Part shown: positions 17,451-28,396 of the stretch, piece by piece | Layout of the letters: each line of letters begins with the position of its first letter | How positions within the stretch are numbered: the stretch's first letter is position 1 | NCBI GenBank assembly: GCA_025459425.1 | Contig: JALOQF010000185.1 | Span: 1 to 51,497 of the forward strand | DNA: 51,497 bases | Origin: Myxococcaceae bacterium | Lineage (GTDB): Bacteria > Myxococcota > Myxococcia > Myxococcales > Myxococcaceae | Reading direction: 5' to 3' | Position numbers and translations under genes: made by a program | The notes under the pieces: model-generated | What the model saw: only the letters and a program-made list of their open reading frames with translations | Told to the model about the DNA's origin: nothing | The model's database searches: none

Positions 17451-19340
17451 TCAGGCGGGTGCGGGCACCTCGAAGTCTGAGCGCCACCGCGCCCAGGTGA
17501 AGATGACGCTGCCGTACGCGAGGGACGCGAAGAGCCCAAAGAGGAGCTCGGCCTTCGACGGCAGCGCCAGACAGGCCACGGCGCCCACCGCCAGGAAGCT
17601 GGCCGAGACGAAGAAGCCCCAGTGCATCATCAGGGCGAGGGTGACGGCCGCCATCGTCAGCAGCACGAGGTCGGCCGTCAGCACCGAGGGCACGTCGAGC
17701 CCCAGCCTCGTCAACACGACGCGATTGAAGCCCAGGCCGACGAGGCACGCCGCCTGGAACACGGTCAGCCGACGGTTGATGCGGGTCGACAGCAGCTGCC
17801 GCCGCTCGAGCGCCACCACGACGCCCAGCACCAGCGCCGTCGGGAGCAGCCGGCCCAGCAGATGGTCGGCGCCGAGCCACGTCTGCCACACCGGCGCCTC
17901 GGTCGAGAGGAACGTCACCACCACCACGGCCGACAAGAGGGCCACGAAGAGCCGCGCGCGCTCGCGCCGCGCCGAAGCCGGGTTCTCCTGCGCAGCCAAC
18001 TTCGCCAGGTGCGTGCGCTTCACCTGGCTGCGCTCCTGGGCCTCTTCGAGGGCCTCGGCGGCCGCTTCCAGCTCGGCGGGCACCCGGGGCAACTCGGCCA
18101 GCAGCGCACGGACGCCACCGACGTTCTGCTGGGCCAGCTCGAAGCGAATCGCCACCAGGAGCGCCCGCTCGAGGCCGGCGCGCGCCTCGGCGTCCTCGGG
18201 TGCACCGTGCAGGACCTGGAGGAAGCCGAAGCGGCACGCCGCGAGCAACGCCGACACGCGCTCGCGCGAGGGGTGGGCGACCTCGACCTCGGCCTCGAGC
18301 TGATGGAGGTGCTGGTTGGCGGCAGCGACGAGCTGCAGCACCTGCCGGCGGCGCAGCACGGCCTCGAGCGCCAGCCGAAAGGCCACCATCGTCGGGTAGC
18401 GCTGCGCCGGGTCCCTCGCCATGGCCTTGCACAGCACCTCGACGAGCTGGGCCGGCACCGTCTGCGGGAGCGACGGCGCAGGACAACGCCATGCGTGCTC
18501 CAGCACGGCTTCGATGGTGGTGCCGGGGTGTGGCACCACGCCCGACAGGGCCTCGGCGAGGCTCGCACCCAGCAGGTACACGTCGGTGCGTTCGTCGAGC
18601 GCCGACTCGAGGCCGCGCACCATCTCGGGGGCGAAGTAGGCCGGCGTCCCCACCAGCTGGGCGCGGCCCGATGGCGCGCTCGCGGTGTCGAGCTTGAGCG
18701 CGACCCCCCAGTCGATGAGCGCCACGGCGCCGAACTCGCCGATGAGCACGTTGCCCGGTTTGACGTCCCGGTGAAGCACCCGCCGTGCGTGCGCATACCC
18801 GAGCGCCTGACAGAGCTGCACCGCGATGCGCAGGTTCGCCTCGAGGCGGTCGACGTCGGGGCCGAAGAGTGCCCGCCACGCTTCGTCGGGAGCACGTAAC
18901 AACTCGGCCCAGGAAGCCCCCTCGACGTGCTTCATCACCAGGCCCGGGGTGCCCTTCTCGTCGTAGGCCAGCGCATGGAACGAGACGATGGCCGGGTGCT
19001 CGAGGGCCCCAGCCACCCGCGCTTCCTCGAGCAGCGCCCGGGCTTCGGGTCCATCGGCAGCGCCGTGTGGCACCTTCACGGCCACCGAGCGGTCCAGCGC
19101 CGCCTGGCGGGCCAACAGCACCGAGCCCATGCCACCGCTGCCGATGGTTTCGAGCACCACGAGCTCCGAAGGCCACGAGGCTCCCGGGGGCGCTGGTCTC
19201 GGGGTGGTGAGGGTGAGCGCCCGGCCGACGACGTCGTCGACGGGCCGTGTCACCGAACCCATCGGCCGCCACGTCACGTCGAGCGGCGCCTGCACGGTGA
19301 CGGCCTCTCCCAGCGAAGACAACACCTCGGAGAACTCCAT
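17451..19340 (-). CDS. Ser/Thr protein kinase with polytopic C-terminal membrane domain
   Basis: The protein has 629 residues from the ATG at 19340. The kinase domain (about 60-335) shows a Gly loop (67-72), ATP-anchoring Lys89, HRDVKPGN (190-197) and DWG (210-212) in place of DFG, then a GTPAY...APE activation segment. Residues 340-470 are helical with a coiled-coil-like stretch. The last 150 residues hold about six membrane helices, so the catalytic domain is tethered to the inner membrane from its C-terminal side, the reverse of the common PknB layout. It lies 52 nt downstream of the lyase gene on the same strand. Confidence 0.92.
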   Translation of the reverse strand: MEFSEVLSSLGEAVTVQAPLDVTWRPMGSVTRPVDDVVGRALTLTTPRPAPPGASWPSELVVLETIGSGGMGSVLLARQAALDRSVAVKVPHGAADGPEARALLEEARVAGALEHPAIVSFHALAYDEKGTPGLVMKHVEGASWAELLRAPDEAWRALFGPDVDRLEANLRIAVQLCQALGYAHARRVLHRDVKPGNVLIGEFGAVALIDWGVALKLDTASAPSGRAQLVGTPAYFAPEMVRGLESALDERTDVYLLGASLAEALSGVVPHPGTTIEAVLEHAWRCPAPSLPQTVPAQLVEVLCKAMARDPAQRYPTMVAFRLALEAVLRRRQVLQLVAAANQHLHQLEAEVEVAHPSRERVSALLAACRFGFLQVLHGAPEDAEARAGLERALLVAIRFELAQQNVGGVRALLAELPRVPAELEAAAEALEEAQERSQVKRTHLAKLAAQENPASARRERARLFVALLSAVVVVTFLSTEAPVWQTWLGADHLLGRLLPTALVLGVVVALERRQLLSTRINRRLTVFQAACLVGLGFNRVVLTRLGLDVPSVLTADLVLLTMAAVTLALMMHWGFFVSASFLAVGAVACLALPSKAELLFGLFASLAYGSVIFTWARWRSDFEVPAPA

Positions 19341-19392
19341 CACCCGACTGTAGGCACGAGGCAGCGGGCGCGCAGCCCTGAACCCCGGGCCC

Positions 19393-21144
<1,752 letters not shown>

Positions 21145-21274
21145 GGGCGCGCGGTGTAGCGCCGGGCTCCGAAGCCGTCACGCGCCACCACCGGGAGCCG
21201 ACGCGCACGAATGGAATGGCCGTGAGGCTTCACGGTGGAGCCGCTCGCCCAGACCATTTACGGTACAGCTCGGC

Positions 21275-23182
21275 ATGCGACTCCTCTCGACCCTCGTCGT
21301 CATCTCCAGCGCCGTCTCGTTCGGACAGTCGAACAAGCCCCTCAAGCCGCTCACAGCTCCCCGCGAAGCGACGGTGAAGGTCGTCTGGTTCAAGGGCAAG
21401 GGCGAGAACGCCAGTGGCGGCACCTCGACGATGAAGGTGCGGTTGTCTCCCAACAAGTCGCAGGAAGCGTCGGTCGGCGTGATGGAGGAGTTCTCTGGCG
21501 GCGCCGGAGACCAGTGGCGCACCGCGACCTGGCAGGCGGCCATCGGGGCGAGCGCCTTCAACCGCGTCCCGATGACGGACTACGAGTTCCTCGTGCGCGT
21601 GGGCGGCCACATCGACGGGCCGTCGGCCGGTCTGCTCACCACCGCCACCTTCATCGCGCTCCAGCGAGGCAAGGCGCTCAAGCCCAACACCACGATGACG
21701 GGCACCATCAACCCGGACGGCTCGTCGGGGCCCGTGGGCGGCATCGTGCAGAAGATGAGGGGCGCCGCGGCCGATGGCATCACGCGCTTCGGCTTCCCCA
21801 TCGGCGGCCGGGAGCAGCTCGACATCGCGACGGGCGAACGCGTCGACCTGCTGGCCCTCGCACGCGAGCTGAAGCTCGAGGCGAAGGAGCTGCGCACCAT
21901 CAACGAGGCGTACGAGTTCCTCACTGGAGAGGCGCTCCCGCCCGCGCAGCCGCTCCCCGAGTCCGAGATGGAGTTCACCATCGACGAAGCGGCCGCCTTC
22001 AAGCTGATTCTGCAGCAGGCCGAGTCCAGCTACGCGAAGCTGCTCGACGAGGCGCTCCCGTGGATCAAGCAGGCCAGGGCCGTCGACCCCGAGTGGACCG
22101 AGCGCGAAATCGCGTCGCTCACCAGCTTCGAAGAGAAGTCGAAGGCCTTCGCCTCGAAAGGCGACCTCACCAGCGCCTACTGGCAGCGCGTCGGCGGCAA
22201 CACGCGCCTCACGACGTCCATGGCCTACATCCGCTTCTGGATGGCGTGGCGCGCGGGGGAATACGGCGAAATCTCCCGGCAGCTGAACCGCGCCAGAGGG
22301 GTGTTCTCGGAAGTCGACCTGCTGGCGAAGGAGGTCGACTCGAAGTTCGCCGCTGGCAGCCTGGTGAACGACCTGCTGGCGGCCGACGTGCTCGAAGACG
22401 GCTACGGCCTCCTCAGCGTCGCGGCCCGTGACGAGGCGATGCGCGCGAAGCTGGTCTCCATCTTCGACGAGCTGAAGGCAGCTCCAGAAGACCCGAAGCT
22501 GCGCAACCAGCTCTTCAACACCACCGCGCGCATCTTGACGGCTGCCTCGAGGGCCCGGAGCGGCACCGAGAACGCTCGCCGCTTCGCCGACGCCTGGGCT
22601 GGCACCCGCCCCACGAGCGGCGGCGTGGTGAAGAGCAGGGGCATCATCTCGAAGAAGTCGGAGACGGCGCTCTACTCGAGCGGCACCGCCACCCTCGCGT
22701 ACCTCGATGCGCTCGTCACCAGCAGCATCGGCGCCCAGGCGGGCCTCTCGGAGGAGGCCCAGCGCGAGGCCTTCGCCCAGGTCGACAGCTCGTACCAGGA
22801 CGCGCTCACGCTGCGCGAGCTCCTCCAGCTCAAGGTGGGCAGTGACCGCCTGCGCTTCGTCATCGCGTACCGGCTCCACTTCGTGACGGCGGCGCTCAGC
22901 AACCAGTACTACGCGCTCAACGGCTCACCGCCCGACAAGAACGGCGAGGTCACCGTCGAGAACACCCGCGCGCTGGCGTTGCAGCTCGACCTCGCCCGTC
23001 AGGGTGTCCTCGAGTCGTGCCAGAGCGCCAAACAGCTCGGCTGGATTCCCTTCATGGCCAAGACGCGCTTCGCGACGGGCGTCGCGGACAGAGAAGGAAA
23101 CGACGCCTCGAAGCTCAACGCGCTCCAGGAGTTCTGGCTCGCGCGCTTCTGGTGCGACGCCGTCCAGGGCCGGTACCGCTGA
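21275..23182 (+). CDS. Secreted Lon-type (S16) serine protease domain protein
   Basis: The protein has 635 residues from the ATG at 21275. Residues 1-18 are a signal peptide. Residues 75-190 match the Lon proteolytic domain: Asp-Gly-Pro-Ser-Ala-Gly with Ser117, and Pro-Val-Gly-Gly-Ile-x-x-Lys with Lys160. The 43-residue spacing of the Ser-Lys dyad is that of classical Lon. There is no AAA+ ATPase domain. The remaining 440 residues are helix-rich, possibly TPR-like, and could present substrates. It should act in the periplasm or outside the cell without ATP. It converges on the next gene with only 14 nt between stops. Confidence 0.88.
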   Translation: MRLLSTLVVISSAVSFGQSNKPLKPLTAPREATVKVVWFKGKGENASGGTSTMKVRLSPNKSQEASVGVMEEFSGGAGDQWRTATWQAAIGASAFNRVPMTDYEFLVRVGGHIDGPSAGLLTTATFIALQRGKALKPNTTMTGTINPDGSSGPVGGIVQKMRGAAADGITRFGFPIGGREQLDIATGERVDLLALARELKLEAKELRTINEAYEFLTGEALPPAQPLPESEMEFTIDEAAAFKLILQQAESSYAKLLDEALPWIKQARAVDPEWTEREIASLTSFEEKSKAFASKGDLTSAYWQRVGGNTRLTTSMAYIRFWMAWRAGEYGEISRQLNRARGVFSEVDLLAKEVDSKFAAGSLVNDLLAADVLEDGYGLLSVAARDEAMRAKLVSIFDELKAAPEDPKLRNQLFNTTARILTAASRARSGTENARRFADAWAGTRPTSGGVVKSRGIISKKSETALYSSGTATLAYLDALVTSSIGAQAGLSEEAQREAFAQVDSSYQDALTLRELLQLKVGSDRLRFVIAYRLHFVTAALSNQYYALNGSPPDKNGEVTVENTRALALQLDLARQGVLESCQSAKQLGWIPFMAKTRFATGVADREGNDASKLNALQEFWLARFWCDAVQGRYR

Positions 23183-23196
23183 CGAAACGTCTGGCC

Positions 23197-26100
23197 TCAC
23201 TTCTTCGTCATCGCCCGCTTCGCCAACACCGCCTTGAGGTTGGTGTCGTAGACGGTGTTCTCGGGCGCCAGCTCGACGGCCTTCTGCAGCAGCTGCTCGG
23301 CGCGGCGAAGGTCGGCGCGCTCCCGCATGAGGATGATGGCGAGCCGGTTGTAGAGCGATGGCGCGTCGGGGCTCTGCGCGATGGACTTCTCGAGGTACCG
23401 AATCGCTTCCTCGAGGCGGCCGTTCTGCTCCATGCGCAGCGCCACCTGGAGCGGTCCCGCTGCCAGCCGGTCGGCCACCGTCTCGACGGGCTCCTCGCGC
23501 GGCGCGGCGGGCTCACTGGGCCCCTCACGTCGCTTCACCTGCTTGAGGGCGTCGAGCACCCGCTTGTTCATGTTGCCGCGGTTGATGATGCGCGGGTCGG
23601 TGCTGGGTGGAGGCTCGTCGGCGAGCGAGGGCGCGGCACCTTCGAGCGGCGCCGTCGGCAGCGGCACGGGCAGGTTGGCCGACACCTCGGGGCGGGTCTC
23701 AGTCCGGCCAGGGGGCACACGCGCTCCGTCGGGGAACGTGGGCCGCATGGGCTGTCTGGGGCCCACCGGCGGCGGTGCAGCGGCGACCGGCGGGCTCGCG
23801 ACGGGCATCGGAGCGACGACGAGCGGCGCGGGACGCGGAGGTACCGGCGACAACACCCCTTCGGGCACGGTGCCCGATGGACCCAGGCCGTCGATGACTG
23901 TGGCCGGCGAAGGCGGGCGGCTTCCCGGGGCATCGAGGACGATGGGCGGCGCCGGCCTCGAAGCGGTGACGCGGCCCGCGCCGGGCAGCGTGCGTCGAGG
24001 CCGAGAGGCGGGCGCCACGGGAACAGGTCCTGATGGCGGCTCCGGTGGCGTCGACGCGGGGCTGGGAACGCGCGCCGCCTGCGGCACTGGTGAAGGGTGG
24101 CCAGGCAGCGACGGAGCCACGGGCTCCACGGCCGTGGCCGTACCGCCAGGTCTCACCAAGGCGCCACGCTCGAGCGCCGACACTCCTGCGCCCGGGCCTG
24201 TCGACGGTGAGCGGACGGGGACGCCGGGCTCATCCGGTGCCCACGAGGGCCGCGGCGAAGGCATCAGAGGGTCGTCGGACTCATGCGGCGTCACCGAAGG
24301 CCGCGGCGACGGCACCAGTGGGTCGGCGGACTCATGCGGCGTCACCGAAGGCCGCGGCGACGGCACCAGTGGGTCGGCGGACTCATGCGGCGTCACCGAG
24401 GGCCGCGGCGACGGCACCACCGGGTCGACGGACTCGTGCGGCGTCACCGAGGGCCGTGGCGACGGCAGCAGTGGATCGGCAGACTCGGGTGTCGTCACCG
24501 ACGGCCGTGGCGGTGGCAGCGACAGGTCGGAGGACTCGCGCGGCGTCGCCGAGGGCCGCACCGCTGGCTTCGACGGATCAGCGGACTCATGCGGCGTCGT
24601 CGAAAGCCGCGTCGCTAGCTTCGACGAATCAGCGGACTCGCGCGACATCACCGAGGGCCGCGCCGCTTGCTTCAACAGGTCGGGGGACTCGCGCGGCGTC
24701 ATCGAGGGCCGCACCGCCGGATTCAACGGATCAGCGAACTCATGCGGCGTCGTCGAGGGCCGCGTCGCTGGCATCGACGGATCGGCTGACTCATGCGGCG
24801 TCTCCGAGGGCCGCGCCGCTGGCGCCTCACCGCTGCCCGCTGCGACTTCGGGCCCCTCGGTCGGTGTGTCCAACCGGTTGGTTTCAGCGGCGCTGCGGCC
24901 CAGGGGGCTCTTCGACGGCTCGGCGCGCAGGCGACCCGAGGGGCGACGCTCACCCCGCTCGTCGGCAGGCGCGGCGGCGCCCTGGGCAGGTGGCGCCTGG
25001 CGGTTGCCGCCCGGAGACCGTCGACGTCGCGCGCCCACCTCCGACGTCACCGGCGCGATGGCTGGAGGCGCCTCAGGCGCTGGCGCGGGCGCCTCGTGCG
25101 GCGGTGGAGGTGGCGGCGGCAGGCTGTGTTCGCCCGTCATCGGCGCGACGATGATGGAGGGCTGGTCGGCGACGGGCTCGAGCGAGCGCGGCGTCGGCGA
25201 GACGACGAACGACGCCGACTTCACGCCGCTCGGCTTCGGCTCGGGCGCGGGCTCGGCGAAGAACGACGGGTGCACCGTGGGCCACGACGAGGCGAAGATG
25301 ATCGACTCGCCAGGGCCCGTTCTCGGCGGCTCGACGGCGTCGGCCTCGTGGAGCCGGTGCGCTGGCCGCTCATCGGTGTCTTCGAGCGGCTGCACTTCGG
25401 CCGCGACCTGCACCGTGGGAGCAGCGAGCGCTGCGGCGAAGGCCTCTTCCGACAAGGCGAGGCCGGTCGGCGGTGCGGCGGTGGCCTGGGCGTTGGCGAT
25501 GTCCTCTGCGGACAACAGCACCGTCGGTGGAGCACGAGGGACGGGGGCTCCAGGCACCTCACGCAACTCACGGTCGGTCGATGACGTCGGCTGGTGCGCG
25601 TCCGCGACGGGCCGCAGCGCTTCCACCGGGGTCGGGTTCCCCGTCGTGCGGCCGAACGCCGGCTGAACCGGGTCCGCGACGGGCCGCAGCGCTTCCGCCG
25701 GGGTCGGATGCCCCGTCGTGCGGCCGGACGGCGGCTGAACCGGGTCCGCGACGGGCCGTTCCGCCGGGGTCGGGTTCCCCGTCGTGCGGCCGGACGGCGG
25801 CTGAACCGGGTCCGCGACGGGCCGCAGCGCTTCCGCCGGGGTCGGATGCCCCGTCGTGCGGCCGAGCGGCGACTGGAACGCATCGGGCACCGGCGTCAGG
25901 GGCTCTGCCGGCGCGCGGTCGAACTCCATCGTGAGCGCCGTCGGGAGGCCGTGCGGTGGCTGGAGCGCGCCTTCGACCGGCGTCTGCTCTCCACTCGTCG
26001 ACGAAAGCGCACTTCGACGAGACGCAGCGGCGAGGTCGGCCGCCGACACCCGCTCGGTCGGTGGTGGGCGAGCGCGGGGCGGCTCTCCCACCAGGGTTCG

Positions 26101-26754
26101 TTCCCCCGGCGGCGGCGGCGTGGGCTGTTGCCGCGCGAGGGCCTCTTCGGGCGTCTCCTGAGGCCGCAGCGCTGGCCGGCGCTCGACCGTCACGCGCCCT
26201 TCGGCGGCGTTCGCGTCGACCTCGCTCTCGTCACCCAGCAACGTCTGCTGGCTCGCGGCCTCGACGAGTGCCGGCGGCGGCTCGGCGTCGGGACCGGGCT
26301 CGTCGGCGAAGTCGACGATCATCTTGTCGTTCAACGCCTGGAGCACCACGCCCAGCTCGAGCACGCCGAGGCCCGCGCGCTCGGCGAGCGCCGGCACGTC
26401 GGACTCGCCGTCGATGAAGGACACCACGAAGGCCTCGAGCTCCGAGAGCCGCGCGGCCTTCTTCGAGAGCGAAGCGACGACGAGGGGCACGCCGTGCTCG
26501 CGGCCGAGCGCGAACACCTTCGTGGGCCCGTCGTTGCGGCCCCCCGGGGCGCCCGTGGCCGACGCCTGCCGTTGGGGCCGCGCCGACGGCACTCCACGCT
26601 GGGGCACCTCGAGCATGCGGCGCACCACCGAGAGGTCACCCGACGGGCGGTCGGGAATCTGGCTCGGGTCGAGAATGAGCTCGCAGTTCCAGCAGAGCAG
26701 GTCGCCCGGCGTCACCTTCTCGCCGCACGACGGGCATGTGTCCTTCGAGCGCAT
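23197..26754 (-). CDS. Zinc-ribbon / long repeat linker / TPR protein
   Basis: The protein has 1185 residues from the ATG at 26754; a GTG 21 nt upstream is the alternative. Residues 6-30 form a CxxC...CxxC zinc ribbon. Residues 60-140 look like a winged-helix or GspE-N-type domain. About 850 residues of Pro/Ser/Thr-rich sequence follow, including a 22-24-residue repeat array (25620-25870) and eleven 17-residue repeats (24253-24813). The last 110 residues are TPR-like helices. The linker would be disordered and long enough to bridge distant partners. The role is unknown; multi-domain scaffolds of this kind occur in myxobacterial gliding and signalling systems. Confidence 0.8.
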   Translation of the reverse strand: MRSKDTCPSCGEKVTPGDLLCWNCELILDPSQIPDRPSGDLSVVRRMLEVPQRGVPSARPQRQASATGAPGGRNDGPTKVFALGREHGVPLVVASLSKKAARLSELEAFVVSFIDGESDVPALAERAGLGVLELGVVLQALNDKMIVDFADEPGPDAEPPPALVEAASQQTLLGDESEVDANAAEGRVTVERRPALRPQETPEEALARQQPTPPPPGERTLVGEPPRARPPPTERVSAADLAAASRRSALSSTSGEQTPVEGALQPPHGLPTALTMEFDRAPAEPLTPVPDAFQSPLGRTTGHPTPAEALRPVADPVQPPSGRTTGNPTPAERPVADPVQPPSGRTTGHPTPAEALRPVADPVQPAFGRTTGNPTPVEALRPVADAHQPTSSTDRELREVPGAPVPRAPPTVLLSAEDIANAQATAAPPTGLALSEEAFAAALAAPTVQVAAEVQPLEDTDERPAHRLHEADAVEPPRTGPGESIIFASSWPTVHPSFFAEPAPEPKPSGVKSASFVVSPTPRSLEPVADQPSIIVAPMTGEHSLPPPPPPPHEAPAPAPEAPPAIAPVTSEVGARRRRSPGGNRQAPPAQGAAAPADERGERRPSGRLRAEPSKSPLGRSAAETNRLDTPTEGPEVAAGSGEAPAARPSETPHESADPSMPATRPSTTPHEFADPLNPAVRPSMTPRESPDLLKQAARPSVMSRESADSSKLATRLSTTPHESADPSKPAVRPSATPRESSDLSLPPPRPSVTTPESADPLLPSPRPSVTPHESVDPVVPSPRPSVTPHESADPLVPSPRPSVTPHESADPLVPSPRPSVTPHESDDPLMPSPRPSWAPDEPGVPVRSPSTGPGAGVSALERGALVRPGGTATAVEPVAPSLPGHPSPVPQAARVPSPASTPPEPPSGPVPVAPASRPRRTLPGAGRVTASRPAPPIVLDAPGSRPPSPATVIDGLGPSGTVPEGVLSPVPPRPAPLVVAPMPVASPPVAAAPPPVGPRQPMRPTFPDGARVPPGRTETRPEVSANLPVPLPTAPLEGAAPSLADEPPPSTDPRIINRGNMNKRVLDALKQVKRREGPSEPAAPREEPVETVADRLAAGPLQVALRMEQNGRLEEAIRYLEKSIAQSPDAPSLYNRLAIILMRERADLRRAEQLLQKAVELAPENTVYDTNLKAVLAKRAMTKK
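24253..24813 (-). repeat. Eleven 51-bp coding repeats (17-residue unit)
   Basis: Unit consensus is RPSVTPHESADPLVPSP. Exactly eleven units of 51 bp fill 24253-24813, with a degenerate twelfth beyond the low-coordinate end. Units at low coordinates are nearly identical, while those toward the high-coordinate end have diverged, which suggests recent expansion from one side. Confidence 0.9.
25620..25870 (-). repeat. Coding repeat of 66-72 bp (22-24 residues)
   Basis: About four copies of a unit like GRTTGHPTPAEALRPVADPV. One copy lacks two residues, so units are 66 or 72 bp and the frame is kept. Confidence 0.85.
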
Positions 26755-26863
26755 CGACGGTACCGAGCCGACCACAGCAGCGAGCGGGCGTCACCGGACA
26801 ACTGGCGCCCTGCGTCGGCTCCGTGCCGACGCCACCGTCATCGCCCGATTGGCGCTGGAGGCC

Positions 26864-27560
26864 CAGCAGCGCCACGGCCACGGGCGCCACCGCGATGCCC
26901 ACGCCGGCGAAGCCAGGCAGCACCAGCCGCCGACCGGCCGCTCGAGGCCCAGCAGCGCCACGGCCACGGGCTCCACCGCGACGCCCACGCCGGCGAAGCC
27001 AGGCACGGGCCCTCGCGGCCCAGCAGCGCCAGGGCCACGGGCTCCACCGCGACGCCCACGCCGGCGAAGCCAGGCACGGGCCCTCGCGGCCCAGCAGCGC
27101 CACGGCCACGGGCGCCACCGCGACGCCTACGCCGGCGAAGCCAGGCACGGGCCCTCGCGGCCCAGCAGCGCCAGGGCCACGGGCTCCACCGCGACGCCCA
27201 CGCCGGCGAAGCCAGGGACGGGCCCTCGCGGCCCAGAAGCGCCACGGCCACGGGCGCCACCGCGACGACGCCCACGCCGGCGAAGCCAGGCAGCGCCAGC
27301 CGCCGACCGGCCGCTCGAGGCCCAGCAGCGCCACGGCCACGGGCGCCACCGCGACGCCTACGCCGGCGAAGCCAGGCAGCACCAGCCGCCGACCGGCACC
27401 TCGCCGCCCAGCAGCGCCACGGCCACGGGCGCCACCGCGACGCCCACGCCGGCGAAGCAGGCAGCACCAGCCGTCGACCGGCCGCTCGAGGCCAAGCAGC
27501 GCCACGGCCACGACCGCGACGCCTACGCCGGCGAAGCCAGGCAGCACCAGCCGCCGAGGA
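26864..27560. repeat. Non-coding minisatellite array, nine units of 71-89 bp
   Basis: Units begin at 26864, 26950, 27021, 27092, 27163, 27234, 27323, 27409 and 27494. Each has a shared core of about 56 bp followed by one of two spacers: a 15-bp type giving 71-bp units (four times) or a roughly 30-bp type giving 85-89-bp units. Because 71, 85, 86 and 89 are not multiples of three, no frame is preserved, although the minus strand of single units reads as a hydrophobic helix (LPGFAGVGVAVAPVAVALLG). It fills the space between two divergent genes. Confidence 0.9.
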
Positions 27561-27652
27561 CGCCCTCGAGCGAGCCGAGCGCTCGCGTTGCCGTCGACGA
27601 AAGCGCGCGTGGACTTGACGTTTCGGAGTCCGAATAACAAGGAGTCCGTACC

Positions 27653-28306
27653 ATGGCGAAACCGAGCCGGTTCGACGACGAGAGCACGCCCCTCGCGCAG
27701 CGCATCGCGGTGGGGTTGTCGAAGGTGGGCTTGAGCCTCAAGTTCCAGGCGTGGCAGGCGGCGGGGGCGCGGGGGCTGTCTCCGACGCAGGGGCAGGTGC
27801 TCGCGCTGCTGCTCACGTCGCGCACGGGGCTTCGGCCCTCGACCCTGGCGGAGCGGCTGGCGGTGACGCCCCCGACGGTGACGGACACGGTGAAGGCGCT
27901 GGTGGCCAAGGGGCTGGTCGAGCGCCGCGCCGACGCCTCCGACGCGCGGGTGAGCCTGGTGGTGTTGACGGCGAAGGGCCGGGCCGAGGCGAAGGCATCG
28001 GCCAGCTGGCCCGACTTCCTCTCGAGCGCGGTCGAGGTGATGGCGCCACCCGAGCAAGAGGCGTTCTTCCGCGGGCTGGTGAAGATGATTTCGACGCTGC
28101 AGCGCGAGGGGCAGATTCCGGTGAGCGCGATGTGCGTGACGTGCACGCACTTCCGGCCGAACGTGCACAAGGACCCGCTGCTGCCGCACCACTGTGCGTA
28201 CCTCGACGCGCCGATGGGCGCGCGACATCTCCGCCTCGAGTGCGATGAGCACGACGAGGCCGCCGAGCCGGCGCGGTCGGAGCAGTTCGCCGCCTTCACC
28301 GGCTGA
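27653..28306 (+). CDS. MarR-family regulator with C-terminal Cys/His cluster
   Basis: The protein has 217 residues with a clear ribosome site (AAGGAG) before the ATG. Residues 20-150 form the MarR winged helix: recognition helix around 73-88 (TPPTVTDTVKAL) and a wing with Asp-Ala-Arg. The extension beyond 155 has Cys161, Cys164, His166, His179, His180, Cys181 and Cys197, a likely Zn or Fe/redox site absent from standard MarR proteins. It lies 90 nt upstream of a cytochrome P460 gene on the same strand and probably controls it in response to a metal, redox or nitrosative signal (inference). Confidence 0.88.
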   Translation: MAKPSRFDDESTPLAQRIAVGLSKVGLSLKFQAWQAAGARGLSPTQGQVLALLLTSRTGLRPSTLAERLAVTPPTVTDTVKALVAKGLVERRADASDARVSLVVLTAKGRAEAKASASWPDFLSSAVEVMAPPEQEAFFRGLVKMISTLQREGQIPVSAMCVTCTHFRPNVHKDPLLPHHCAYLDAPMGARHLRLECDEHDEAAEPARSEQFAAFTG

Positions 28307-28396
28307 GGCACGCAAGCCTCGAGCCACTCTCTTCCCGACGCGCATGGGGCGCGCCGGAAGCCACCGGGCGTGTGCCCACGACACAAGGAGTTCCAC

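Noticed and set aside
16858-19272. Long minus-strand ORF of 804 residues
   Set aside because: Arg/Gly/Ala-rich shadow overlapping the membrane-anchored kinase and its neighbour in another frame.
26838-27467. Open frames through the minisatellite array
   Set aside because: Units of 71, 85, 86 and 89 bp shift frame at every step, and the translations are Trp/Arg/Ala- or Pro/Arg-rich artefacts.
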